Of a stretch of DNA of 43,132 bases, positions 9,123 through 18,300 are shown in pieces. A program made the position numbers and the translations under genes. How positions within the stretch are numbered: the stretch's first letter is position 1; each line of letters starts with the position of its first letter. The stretch spans positions 1 through 43,132 of the forward strand of contig JASLVM010000012.1 in assembly GCA_030741355.1 (NCBI GenBank), in the 5' to 3' direction. Source of the DNA: Candidatus Poseidonia sp. GTDB lineage: Archaea; Thermoplasmatota; Poseidoniia; Poseidoniales; Poseidoniaceae. A model generated the notes under the pieces. That model did not search any database. It was not told where the DNA came from and was given only the letters and a program-made list of their open reading frames with translations.

Positions 9123-9194
9123 GCTGGGACCACGGAGAAGGCATGCTTTGATGATTCGCCGAAACCTCAAGTAGAAACGGACACTCGCAGGTCC

Positions 9195-9818
9195 ATGACC
9201 TCTATGCCGGCTTTCCATTACCATCCTACGGTGGTGTTTGATGGTCCGTATTGGGTTCACGATTTTTCAAGACCCAGTCCGGAGGGTTGGCAAGCGCCCC
9301 ATCCTTACTCGGTGGGAAGGTACGATGAACGCCGCCCGGCCATGTACACGACTGAACTCTTTGGTGGGGTGCGAGACCACCACGTTGGGTTGGATTTGGG
9401 CGGCCCGGTGAACACGCTCATTCACGCTTTTGGAGAGGGTGAAATCGCTGAGATTGCCTTGAACGATGAAGATGGCTCGTATGGGCCGACCCTCATCACC
9501 AAACACACCTTGCGCCTCCCAAGCGTCGTCGGTGGGCCTCTCGAGGACGAGACTCGAACGTTCTGGGTGTTGTACGGGCACCTCAGTTGGGACAGCATCG
9601 CCCAATGGAAGAAAGGCGACCGATTCATGCAAGGCGATGTTTTGGCGGCGATGGGGGACGAATCCGAAAACGGCGGATGGCCTCCGCATGTTCATGTTCA
9701 AATGACTTGGGAAGCGCCTGTTGACGGCGACTTGCCGGGCGTGGTTCGTCATGAGGACCGAGTCGACGCCCTTCAGCGCTATCCCGACCCTCGCTTGATT
9801 TGCGGGCCACTTTACTGA
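9195..9818 (+). CDS. M23/LytM-like peptidase-fold protein (standalone homolog of the M23 domain found in class III aminotransferase fusions)
   Basis: RDHHVGLDLGGPVNTLIHAFGEGEI, VLYGHLSWDS, ESENGGWPPHVHVQMTW (HxxxxD ... YGHLS ... HxH pattern), 207 aa. Confidence 0.75.
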   Translation: MTSMPAFHYHPTVVFDGPYWVHDFSRPSPEGWQAPHPYSVGRYDERRPAMYTTELFGGVRDHHVGLDLGGPVNTLIHAFGEGEIAEIALNDEDGSYGPTLITKHTLRLPSVVGGPLEDETRTFWVLYGHLSWDSIAQWKKGDRFMQGDVLAAMGDESENGGWPPHVHVQMTWEAPVDGDLPGVVRHEDRVDALQRYPDPRLICGPLY

Positions 9819-10918
9819 ACGCTGTTCAAGTGGGCCTTGAGGGCGTTGATGGGCGCGATGGCCGCAGGGTCCTTTCCGTGCAAGAACGCCAACGTGATGG
9901 AAAGCCAGTCCATCACGAGACAGTGGTAAAGCATGCATTCGAGCAAGGATTCACCTTCGCCAGCGAGGTTCCATGCTGTTTCGGTGGGTGAATGGGCAAC
10001 CATCCAGTCCAAGCGCTGTTGAACTCGAGGGTGCATGCCGGGCCACGTCAACAGCAGCAGGGCTTGCTCGGCCGCTTGGCCGTCGCCGTCCGGTCCGACA
10101 CCGCCCCATGCCACGCTTTCGTTGTGATTCATCTCCGGCAACACGCCAATACGAACGAATCTGGCGGCGTTTTCATTCATCTGATTCTTGAAGCGATTCA
10201 GGGCTGGTGCAAGTTCGGTGGGGCCGATCACCGCAAGAGGTTGATTGAGCAGGCCAGCCGCCAGCAGTGCAATGTCGCCTTCTGGCTGGGCAAGTACGTC
10301 AAAATGTTCGTTGTTGGCTTCCAACCGCTTCAACATGGCGTCCCGTTCATCGGCCGGTTGCGCCGGTACAAGGCCAAGGTGCTCCAAACACGCTAACTGG
10401 CGGCTGAAGATGTGACCAAAGGCGGTACGAGGGGGTTGGCCGCCAACCGTGGGAATCAGGTGGCAGCGTGGTGAGAGTTCGGGAAGGCCGGCGAGGACAC
10501 CCCCTGTGGCGATGACGACCACGGTGGCCCCGAGACCCAAAGCCGCCTCAGCAGCTGCCAGGGTTTCTTCGGTGTTTCCGCTGTGACTCGTAGCGAGCAC
10601 CAACCAGGTGGCGTCAAACCAAGCAGGCAGGGTGTAATCTCGGTGAACCATGACCGGACAACCGCCCATATGGGCGGTCAGGGATGCGAGGAAATCTCCG
10701 CCGGCTGCACTTCCACCCATGCCAAGGCATAGCACGCCGCTCCAAGGGGCCTGCTTGAGTTCGGCGAGCCATGGAAAACGCTCTTCATTAACGGCATCAA
10801 AGCCTTGACGCAAGTCGTCGTGGAACCTTCGGGTAAAGTTCACCATGCCTTCCTTATCCAAACGCTCTGCAAGGTCGACCAGGGTAGGTTCTGGCGTTGA
10901 ATCGGGAGTGTGTTCCAT
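9812..10918 (-). CDS. Bifunctional phosphoglucose/phosphomannose isomerase family (SIS domain)
   Basis: VLCLGMGGSAAGGDFLASL, LVLATSHSGNTEETLAAAEAAL, TVGGQPPRTAFGHIF; C-terminal NHNE and MLYHCLVMDWLSITLA, typical of archaeal PGI/PMI. Confidence 0.88.
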   Translation of the reverse strand: MEHTPDSTPEPTLVDLAERLDKEGMVNFTRRFHDDLRQGFDAVNEERFPWLAELKQAPWSGVLCLGMGGSAAGGDFLASLTAHMGGCPVMVHRDYTLPAWFDATWLVLATSHSGNTEETLAAAEAALGLGATVVVIATGGVLAGLPELSPRCHLIPTVGGQPPRTAFGHIFSRQLACLEHLGLVPAQPADERDAMLKRLEANNEHFDVLAQPEGDIALLAAGLLNQPLAVIGPTELAPALNRFKNQMNENAARFVRIGVLPEMNHNESVAWGGVGPDGDGQAAEQALLLLTWPGMHPRVQQRLDWMVAHSPTETAWNLAGEGESLLECMLYHCLVMDWLSITLAFLHGKDPAAIAPINALKAHLNSVQ

Positions 10919-10920
10919 GT

Positions 10921-11997
10921 TCAATCCTCCACCTGTTCAGGGGTGTCAATGGCCATATGAGGCAGGGCAATCCATTCTTCATCTTGTCGTATCAAGAGCC
11001 CTTTTCTTCCCGGTATGTGTTCAAAGGGCAGACGGACCAGGCTCATTTCCCATGTGTTTGGGTCCAAGAATTCTCCAGCTGTAGCATCTTCGTTGATGAA
11101 GTCCACCTCAACGAATTCGTGACGTTGGGCCAGCACTTTCGCCTGTTCCAAATCTCGCCATGAGGCTCCTGTTCGCTCACGTCGGTCGATACGCTCCATG
11201 ATGGCTCCTTCCTTGGTCCAGGAAGACGGCCGCCACATGTGATGCCTCCATTGAACCACATCTCCGATTTCGTAGCCCGGTTTGCGGTAAAGAAGGGTGA
11301 GTCGTGTGACATCGACACCGTCTTTTCGTCCAACCGTTGAATTGGTCTCAATCACCATGCCGCCGTATTCGCTGATGAGGTGGCGCCCCCAAGCTCTGGC
11401 GAGGCCTTTGCTGCCCAACACCACGTCGTAGCCTCCCGTCACCGGGCCTTCGGTGGTGATGAAGAACATCGGGTCGTCGGATAATTTCTCAAGCACATCA
11501 TCGAGGGTTGCTCGTAACCGTTTGAATTCCTCCTCACTCAAACGTCGAGCACTTGAGCGCAATTGGACGGTCGCCTCGAAGTAATTCCCCGCACGCCGCG
11601 TGCAGGTCAAACAGACGCCATTGGCCATTCTTGCTCGCATGGTGTGCTCTTCTTGGAAGAGGAGGTCATCGATCACACCCTCGAGTTGGATGTGGAGCAA
11701 GGTGTGTCGGTCGGAAACCTTGACCGGTTCCATGCCGAGTTGAATGTCTTCGGCCCGTTCGTGCACCACCAGATTTCGATGCAGCAATTCGTCCCATACT
11801 TCATCCTCAGTGGTGTTTTCCCATTTCCCGTCGATTTCGACGATACCGCACCGAGCACAACGAACCCACGGGACGTTTTCTGGAACCTTTGCGAGGACCG
11901 TGCGGGCCCTCAAACAGGGCTCGCACATTCGGTCGCCAAACAACGGAGGGTCTGCACCACAGACCAAGCAAAATTCGCCACCGAGTCGTGTTGACAT
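10921..11997 (-). CDS. nmd3: NMD3-family protein (60S ribosomal export / NMD3-like)
   Basis: FCLVCGADPPLFGDRMCEPCLRAR...VPWVRCARCGIVEIDGKW...; VCLTCTRRAGNYFEATVQLR; C-terminal domain pattern of archaeal NMD3. Confidence 0.88.
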   Translation of the reverse strand: MSTRLGGEFCLVCGADPPLFGDRMCEPCLRARTVLAKVPENVPWVRCARCGIVEIDGKWENTTEDEVWDELLHRNLVVHERAEDIQLGMEPVKVSDRHTLLHIQLEGVIDDLLFQEEHTMRARMANGVCLTCTRRAGNYFEATVQLRSSARRLSEEEFKRLRATLDDVLEKLSDDPMFFITTEGPVTGGYDVVLGSKGLARAWGRHLISEYGGMVIETNSTVGRKDGVDVTRLTLLYRKPGYEIGDVVQWRHHMWRPSSWTKEGAIMERIDRRERTGASWRDLEQAKVLAQRHEFVEVDFINEDATAGEFLDPNTWEMSLVRLPFEHIPGRKGLLIRQDEEWIALPHMAIDTPEQVED

Positions 11998-12038
11998 GGC
12001 CCTCCCCGTGGCTGTCTCGGGGCATTGCCTTTGAAAGA

Positions 12039-12203
12039 CTACGCCTTGGAATCGGCTTCCTCATCGGTTTTGTCGCTGGCCGCTTCCATGGCGAGGAGCC
12101 GTTCGTCCAGCCGTCGACTTCGCTGCACGACCGTCCACGTCCACAACGCAATGGCGACGAGCATCCCAAAGTAAGCAACGGCGAGGTAAGTCATGCCCTC
12201 CAT
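12039..12203 (-). CDS. CcmD-like short membrane protein (54 aa), missed by the ORF track
   Basis: Manual translation MEGMTYLAVAYFGMLVAIALWTWTVVQRSRRLDERLLAMEAASDKTDEEADSKA*: one TM then a basic/acidic tail. ATG lies 1 nt after the ccmC-like stop, giving CcmC-CcmD gene order. Confidence 0.75.
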   Translation of the reverse strand: MEGMTYLAVAYFGMLVAIALWTWTVVQRSRRLDERLLAMEAASDKTDEEADSKA

Positions 12204-12204
12204 C

Positions 12205-12900
12205 TCAAACACCGCCGTCCAAATGTTGCTGCATGCGCTCCAGTCGCTGTTCCATCGCCGTCAATCGCATGGAGGCCATCATGTGGCCGATGATGAAGAC
12301 GGTAAATGAGACCGCCCCTATCAGCAGCACAAGGCCCATGTCGCTGTTGATGGAACTGCCGTCGCCCGTCGCCACCACGGGTCCGGGGTGGCGGATGGTC
12401 CAGATTCGAGTGGCGATGTAGGTGAGGGGTACCAAAACGAAGCCGTAGAGGCCGAACGCTGCAAAGGTGTCCCGTGTCTCAACGCCATCAGGCTGGCTGT
12501 TTCGGCCAAGGACGACGTAGATGGCAAGGAGCGTGAGCAGTCCAAAGGAGTTCAACCTTACATCGGTCCAATCCCACGGAGTCCCCCATTCTGCAGCCCC
12601 CCAAACACACCCCGACCAAACGGCCATGAGTCCGGTTGCAAGTCCAGCTTCAGAGCCTGCAACATGGAGGCGCCACATCCATTCTGAGCGCTTGAACAAC
12701 CAGCCCGCTGAGCCCACAAAGAGGGCGCCAAAAGCGATGAAGGCAGCCCATGCAGCCGGAACATGCCAGTAAAAAATGCGTTGAGCCGCAGGCGATTCAA
12801 AGGCATTGATGGAAACGCTGGGTGCCCAAAGCAGGGCCAAGAGGAGGGTGGTGCCGATGCCCATGAAACCGATGAACAGCACGGCTTCGCTCAACCTCAT
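12205..12900 (-). CDS. ccmC: CcmC-like cytochrome c biogenesis / heme handling membrane protein
   Basis: FYWHVPAAWAAF, multiple TMs, tryptophan-rich motif SGCVWGAAEWGTPWDWTDVRLNSFGLLTLLAIYVVL typical of the CcmC/CcmF/CcsA superfamily. Confidence 0.88.
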   Translation of the reverse strand: MRLSEAVLFIGFMGIGTTLLLALLWAPSVSINAFESPAAQRIFYWHVPAAWAAFIAFGALFVGSAGWLFKRSEWMWRLHVAGSEAGLATGLMAVWSGCVWGAAEWGTPWDWTDVRLNSFGLLTLLAIYVVLGRNSQPDGVETRDTFAAFGLYGFVLVPLTYIATRIWTIRHPGPVVATGDGSSINSDMGLVLLIGAVSFTVFIIGHMMASMRLTAMEQRLERMQQHLDGGV

Positions 12901-12942
12901 GGTGGCGGGGTTGAATCGTCCTCCTTGAACTTGGTGTTTGGT

Positions 12943-14157
12943 TCACGAAAGAACGCTGATGAGAAGGGAATAGGGTAAAATCAACACCGGTGTCAACAAC
13001 CCAATGAAGACAGCATGCGGTCGTGCCAGGCGTTGGGTCGATCGTTGCATCCATCCCACGCTATGCCACACCAAAAAGCACAACACGGCTCCTGCAACGA
13101 TGATGTGAATTTCCCGAGCATCTTGAAGTCCGTTCGTTGTTAGGAAAGTGAATACAGCGCCGATGGCCAAGGGAATCCAGCCCGCATGAGGCTCCCCGCC
13201 ACCAACCGCACGCCACCATACGCCGGCTCGTTCTTCTCGAAGAGCGGCCACGAGGGGGTCTCCGCAAAGGCCGACCGCCAAGGTGGGGGCAAGGATGAAT
13301 CCCATCCGCTGAAGATTGTCCAATTCCTCCATGAAGTCCCCGAGGGTGAGCAAGATTCCGAGCGTCAAAAGGCCGGCCATGGCATTGGTGTTGAGCCACA
13401 TCATCGTTCGAAGGTGCATTTTCACTCCAAACGCTGAGCGGGAAAGGGGTTTCACTTCACGCGAAGTTCGTGTATCCACCCTTCCAGCAGGGGGGGCGGT
13501 CGTTGTCTGGAATTTACGCTGGTCAACGTCGTAGAGATGGGTGGCTTGAGCCATCACCCGCTCGTCATGCGTGGCCACCAACAATGCGTGCCCCATGGTC
13601 CGCAATTCATTGAGCCATTGACCGAGGATTTCGATGGAGGCATCATCCAGTCCAGCATCGGGTTCGTCCAAAATGATGAGGGCGGGTGTTGGGCTTGCGA
13701 AGGCGGGAAGGAGGCCGGCGAGAACCGCTACTTTTCTCGCTTGTCCCTGGGAGAGATGTGCGACGAGGTCGTTGGCGCGATGCATGAGTTTGAACTGCTT
13801 GAGGAAGGGGTCAACGTCCACGCCATGGCCGCTCATTGACATGGCTGCGTGGAGATGCTCAGTGAGAATCTCACCCCCCAACATCCCGTTTCGTTGGAGC
13901 GCCACCCCCACCGTCAAGGGTGAGTTTCTTCGCCTTCCATCGGCGTCAGCGACCACGACCTCATCGTGCTGTACATGGCCTCGCTCCATCGGGAGCAGCC
14001 CAGCAGCGGTTTCCAGTAGCGTTGACTTTCCGGCGCCGTTGGCTCCGGTCAACACCACAGTTTGGCCTGCTTCAACGGTAAGGGTGCAGCCCTCAAGCAC
14101 CGTGTTCATGCCCCGGCGAACATGAACATCAACGAGGCTGAGGAGGGCCTTGGCCAT
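12943..14157 (-). CDS. ABC ATPase (CcmA-like) fused to a C-terminal membrane domain (CcmB-like by position)
   Basis: Walker A GANGAGKST, signature LSQGQARKV, Walker B ALIILDEPDAGLD, H-loop VATHDE; after residue ~230 a hydrophobic ~170-aa region. ATG 14157 preferred over 14175. Confidence 0.82.
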   Translation of the reverse strand: MAKALLSLVDVHVRRGMNTVLEGCTLTVEAGQTVVLTGANGAGKSTLLETAAGLLPMERGHVQHDEVVVADADGRRRNSPLTVGVALQRNGMLGGEILTEHLHAAMSMSGHGVDVDPFLKQFKLMHRANDLVAHLSQGQARKVAVLAGLLPAFASPTPALIILDEPDAGLDDASIEILGQWLNELRTMGHALLVATHDERVMAQATHLYDVDQRKFQTTTAPPAGRVDTRTSREVKPLSRSAFGVKMHLRTMMWLNTNAMAGLLTLGILLTLGDFMEELDNLQRMGFILAPTLAVGLCGDPLVAALREERAGVWWRAVGGGEPHAGWIPLAIGAVFTFLTTNGLQDAREIHIIVAGAVLCFLVWHSVGWMQRSTQRLARPHAVFIGLLTPVLILPYSLLISVLS

Positions 14158-14258
14158 GGTGCGGGGAGGGGCCAACCAAGCAAGAACCCTCCTGTTTTGC
14201 CCCTGTGAGACATCAACTCAAAAGAGAGGGACGCAAAGGGCTCTGCATGGGCTTCGCC

Positions 14259-15293
14259 ATGTCGCTGTTCAACACGACGGAGTGGCTTGTCCTCTCGTTG
14301 TGGTTTGTGGCCGTCATCGCCCCGATGGCTTACGCCGCACGTACACGCACTTCATTGGCCATGGGCATCACGGTTTCTGTTTTACTGGGGGCCGTGGTTC
14401 AGGTGCTTTGGGCCATGCTCTACAATTGGGGTTTGGTGGACTATTGGGTGTGGAGCGATTTCGTACTCGTTCCTGCCCGCACCTCTGAGCCGGCTTTCAT
14501 GCATACGCTGGCCACCGCAGGATTTCTCCACAGTCAAGGCGACATGATGCATGTATTGGGCAACGTCGTCATTCTGGCCCTGGTCGGTGTTCCTCTTGAA
14601 CAACGTCTCGGCGGGAAGCGATTTGCTATCGTGTATGTCATCGGTCTTCTTGGGGGTTCGCTGGGTTGGGTTGCGTTCAACGCCACGTCCTTTACGCCGG
14701 CTTTGGGCGCCTCTGGCGCAGCGTTTGGGTTGCTCGGCGCTTACCTTGCGGGATGGCCAAAGGACGAAATTCCGTTTCCGCTGTTGTTGATTCGGCCCTG
14801 GCCGGTCGTCTTCATCGCGCTTCTTTATTTCGGACTGGAATTGGCTCGTGCCTTGGCCACGATGGAATCTGGTGTCTCAAGCGGTATTGCCCACATGGCT
14901 CACATTGGAGGATTCATTGCCGCTTATGCCCTCTTGCCCTTGGTCGCCAAGGGCGGTCCTGTTGAACTTGGTGTGGTGGATGGAGGCCCAAGTCAGGGCG
15001 ACGCACATGCGGCAAAACGTCGTCGTCTCAAGGCCACCATGGTGAACCTCAACGACATTGAAGATCCGTGGACAGCACGTGGTCTTGATGTCCCCAAACA
15101 TCTCAGAGAACCGCTCAAAAACTTGGTTCAAGCCAGTGACGAACCTGAGACCAGAGCAGCGTGGATGGAACATCTTGCCGATGCTGGTCGATGCCCGCTG
15201 TGCGATGCGCCGCTGGGCTTGGTCGAGCGAAACTCGGGACCGCATTTGCAGTGCTCAACCACGCCTGAACACTTTGAATGGCCTCCTCGATAG
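14259..15293 (+). CDS. Rhomboid-family intramembrane serine protease with a soluble C-terminal Cys/His segment
   Basis: FLHSQGDMMHVLGNVVIL, ALGASGAAFGLLGAYL (GxSG Ser), AHMAHIGGFIAAY (His); C-term RCPLCDAPLGLVERNSGPHLQCSTTPEHFEWPPR. Confidence 0.88.
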   Translation: MSLFNTTEWLVLSLWFVAVIAPMAYAARTRTSLAMGITVSVLLGAVVQVLWAMLYNWGLVDYWVWSDFVLVPARTSEPAFMHTLATAGFLHSQGDMMHVLGNVVILALVGVPLEQRLGGKRFAIVYVIGLLGGSLGWVAFNATSFTPALGASGAAFGLLGAYLAGWPKDEIPFPLLLIRPWPVVFIALLYFGLELARALATMESGVSSGIAHMAHIGGFIAAYALLPLVAKGGPVELGVVDGGPSQGDAHAAKRRRLKATMVNLNDIEDPWTARGLDVPKHLREPLKNLVQASDEPETRAAWMEHLADAGRCPLCDAPLGLVERNSGPHLQCSTTPEHFEWPPR

Positions 15294-15380
15294 TTTACCC
15301 CCTCATCGGCTCACGCGGTGATACATTTGAGGATAGAATCAAAGGTGGGCAGGCGTTCCAGTCAACTGAGAGGTGAGGTG

Positions 15381-18300
15381 ATGCTCGGTCAACAACAAGC
15401 ATCGTTGCGTACAGGTGCCGTTCTCTTTGCGCTCTTGATGCTCTTCGCCGACATCAGCGGCGGTGTCCTTTCGTCCACCACACCTACCTCTGAAACCAGT
15501 GAATACGAGCCCCCTATTTTGGTAGAGGGTCTTCCCCCATTGATGTGCGGCGAAGAACTGTGCGAACGCCCGACTCGGCATATCGACCGAGGCGACAGGG
15601 CCTCTTCAGAACCAGACCAGTGGTGGCAGGCCTACGGCCCCGACCTCGACTGGAACGGCATGGACGACCGCCTCCAGCGCGTTCTCGCTGGTCAAGAATC
15701 CGTCTCATCGACAGCGATCATGGGCCCCGACGGGCGAAAAACAGTCGCCATCGTGGTTGATTATGCATGGGCGCCCAACAGCGAAGAAATCGCCACGTTG
15801 GTCGAGACCTTGGAGGCCCACGGTTGGGTTGGTGAAGAAGAAGGAGCTTGGTTCCAAGTCATGAACTCCATTGATTCAGTGCTCGTTGACAAGGTGCCGG
15901 TGAGTGCCCTGCTCGACATTTACCATCTCCCCGGTGTGGTCGTTATCGAGATGCAGAACCTCATGGCCCCCACCAACGGTGTGGCGAGCGAAGCAGTTCG
16001 GTCCATGCCTTCCGATGTCTATTCAGCAAGCACCTATTCCCGTGGCTATTACGGTGAAGGCGTGGTCATCGCTGTGCTCGACACCGGTGTTGACAATGAA
16101 CACCGAGCGCTGAACGACTTCGATGACATTGACGATGAGCCCGATAGCGACCCCAACAGTTACAACGACCAAAAGTGGGTCGCAGGGTACGATGCAACAT
16201 CATCGGCTTCCAATCCAGATGGGAGCACCGATCCAGATGATGGAAACGGGCATGGGACCCACGTCGCAGCCACAGCGCTGGGCACGGGGGGCTCGCAACG
16301 CGTCCACACGGGCAGCGGCATGGGGGCCTACTTGGTTGATGTCAAGGTCTTGACCGACACGGGAGGCGGAGGCACAGACCCCGCTGAAAATTCCCAATAC
16401 TCCGCAAACGGCATTCAGTGGGTCATCAATAACAAAGACACGGACTGGGGCAACAACGATTCCAGCCGTGGCATCGACATCGCCTCGATGTCCTTTGGGT
16501 CTCTCGGCACCCCGTTGAATCCCGACGATGAGGGCGACAACGGTTCGGCTGCAGAGGCACGTTTGGTCAACGATGCTCGGGACGCCGGTATTGTTTGCGT
16601 TGTGGCCATGGGCAATGATGGGAGTAAGCGAGTCCCATCGCCAGCTAGCGCAGACGGAGCCATTTCCATCGGGGCCGCCGACGACCGAAACAGTGTCAAT
16701 CGCACGGACGATATCATGGCCTCGTATTCCAATTGGGGGCCTCGATTGGACGACGGTGACGATGACGAGTGGGACGAACTCAAGCCTGATATCTCAGCCT
16801 TCGGCACGGGTATCACGTCGGCCTCAGCAGCAACGGGCCCCTCCTTCCCGGGTCAACCTGAACGCCCGTTGGCCGACAACGACTACGACTCAAAGGACGG
16901 CACCAGCATGGCCACCCCACTCGTTTCAGGAATTGTGGCCTCCTTGCTTCAAGCCGACGACACGCTCTCGCCGGAGGATATTCGCAATATTTTGCGAAAC
17001 TCTTCAGAGGCCCGCGGTTCTGCCTCACAGCCAGATGTCTCAAACCGCTGGAATGAGAAATGGGGCTTCGGTCTGGTTGATGCCTCGTGTGCGCTCGACC
17101 ATGTCCTCGGACGCTCTTGCACCCCGTTGGAGGACAACGGCGGCGTCATCGTAACCCCTCCTCCCGGCGGGGATGGAATCGGTGAAGATGTTTCCATGAG
17201 TGTGCCGGTGAACCAATCGCTCTACCTGGCCGGAAACACACTCTCGGTTGAAGGCACCACCGACACCAGCGAGAACGACTACCTTGAGGTCCAGGTGAAA
17301 TTTGAACAATTTTACGATGACGGCGAAAGCAACGAACTCACCAACTGGCTTGGAGCCGACGGTACCGTAGAGGATTGGTACTTCGACATCACCGTGGATG
17401 ACGATTGGGTTGATGCTGATGAGGCGTACACGCTGATTTACGCCCGTGCCCTCAACGAAGACGGCGAGGCCTCCGTGGTCGATATCCGCGTCGTTTATCT
17501 TGCCCGCATGTCGGTTTCCATCTCAGAGCCACCGCTCGGCACGGCGCTGGTTGGCATGGTTGAATTCTCAGGAACCGCAGAAGGCATTGACCACGACCGA
17601 ATTGAATACAAAATCGACAGCCAGGATTGGCAACTCGGCGATGACCTCAACGAGCAAGAGGAAGGCGTTCAAGACTGGTCCTTTACGTGGGACTCCACCG
17701 CTGTCAACGACGGTTCGCATCGCATCAGTGTGCGAATGGTCAACACTTCGGGCGTGAACAGTGATGTGCAAAAGCGAACTTACGAAGTGGACAACCTTCC
17801 CGCTGCCCCGAACTTTGCCTTTACCGGAACGGTTGGGGTGTACGATGGAGGCCTTCCCGTGAACACGGCCGTCGCGGGGACCGTTCTTGAGGTTCGGTTT
17901 GGTTTGCGAAACATAGGGGATTTGGACGCTAACGAAGTCTATCTGACCTTGGACGGTCCTGGAAGCGATTCCGCAACTTATCCCTCAGAGGGCAAGGTTA
18001 CTTCACTCGAGGAAGGCGAGAGCGTTCAGGTCACCTTGTACTGGTGGGCGACCGAAGCGGGCACGCACGACGTCACGTTATCCCTCGACCCGACCAACCA
18101 ATACGAGGATCCGGACCGCAGCGATAACGACTACACCTTCAGTTTCACCGTCGATGAGCGCCCCGTTGAACCCATGCTTCGTTTCCTCCCGGGTGCCGCC
18201 CGCACGACACCCGATGTGCCGGTTCCCGGAACGCCCTACGACCTCCGTGTCCGAGTTGACAACTTGGGACAAACCGATGCGAGCGGTTTGAGCCTCGGCC

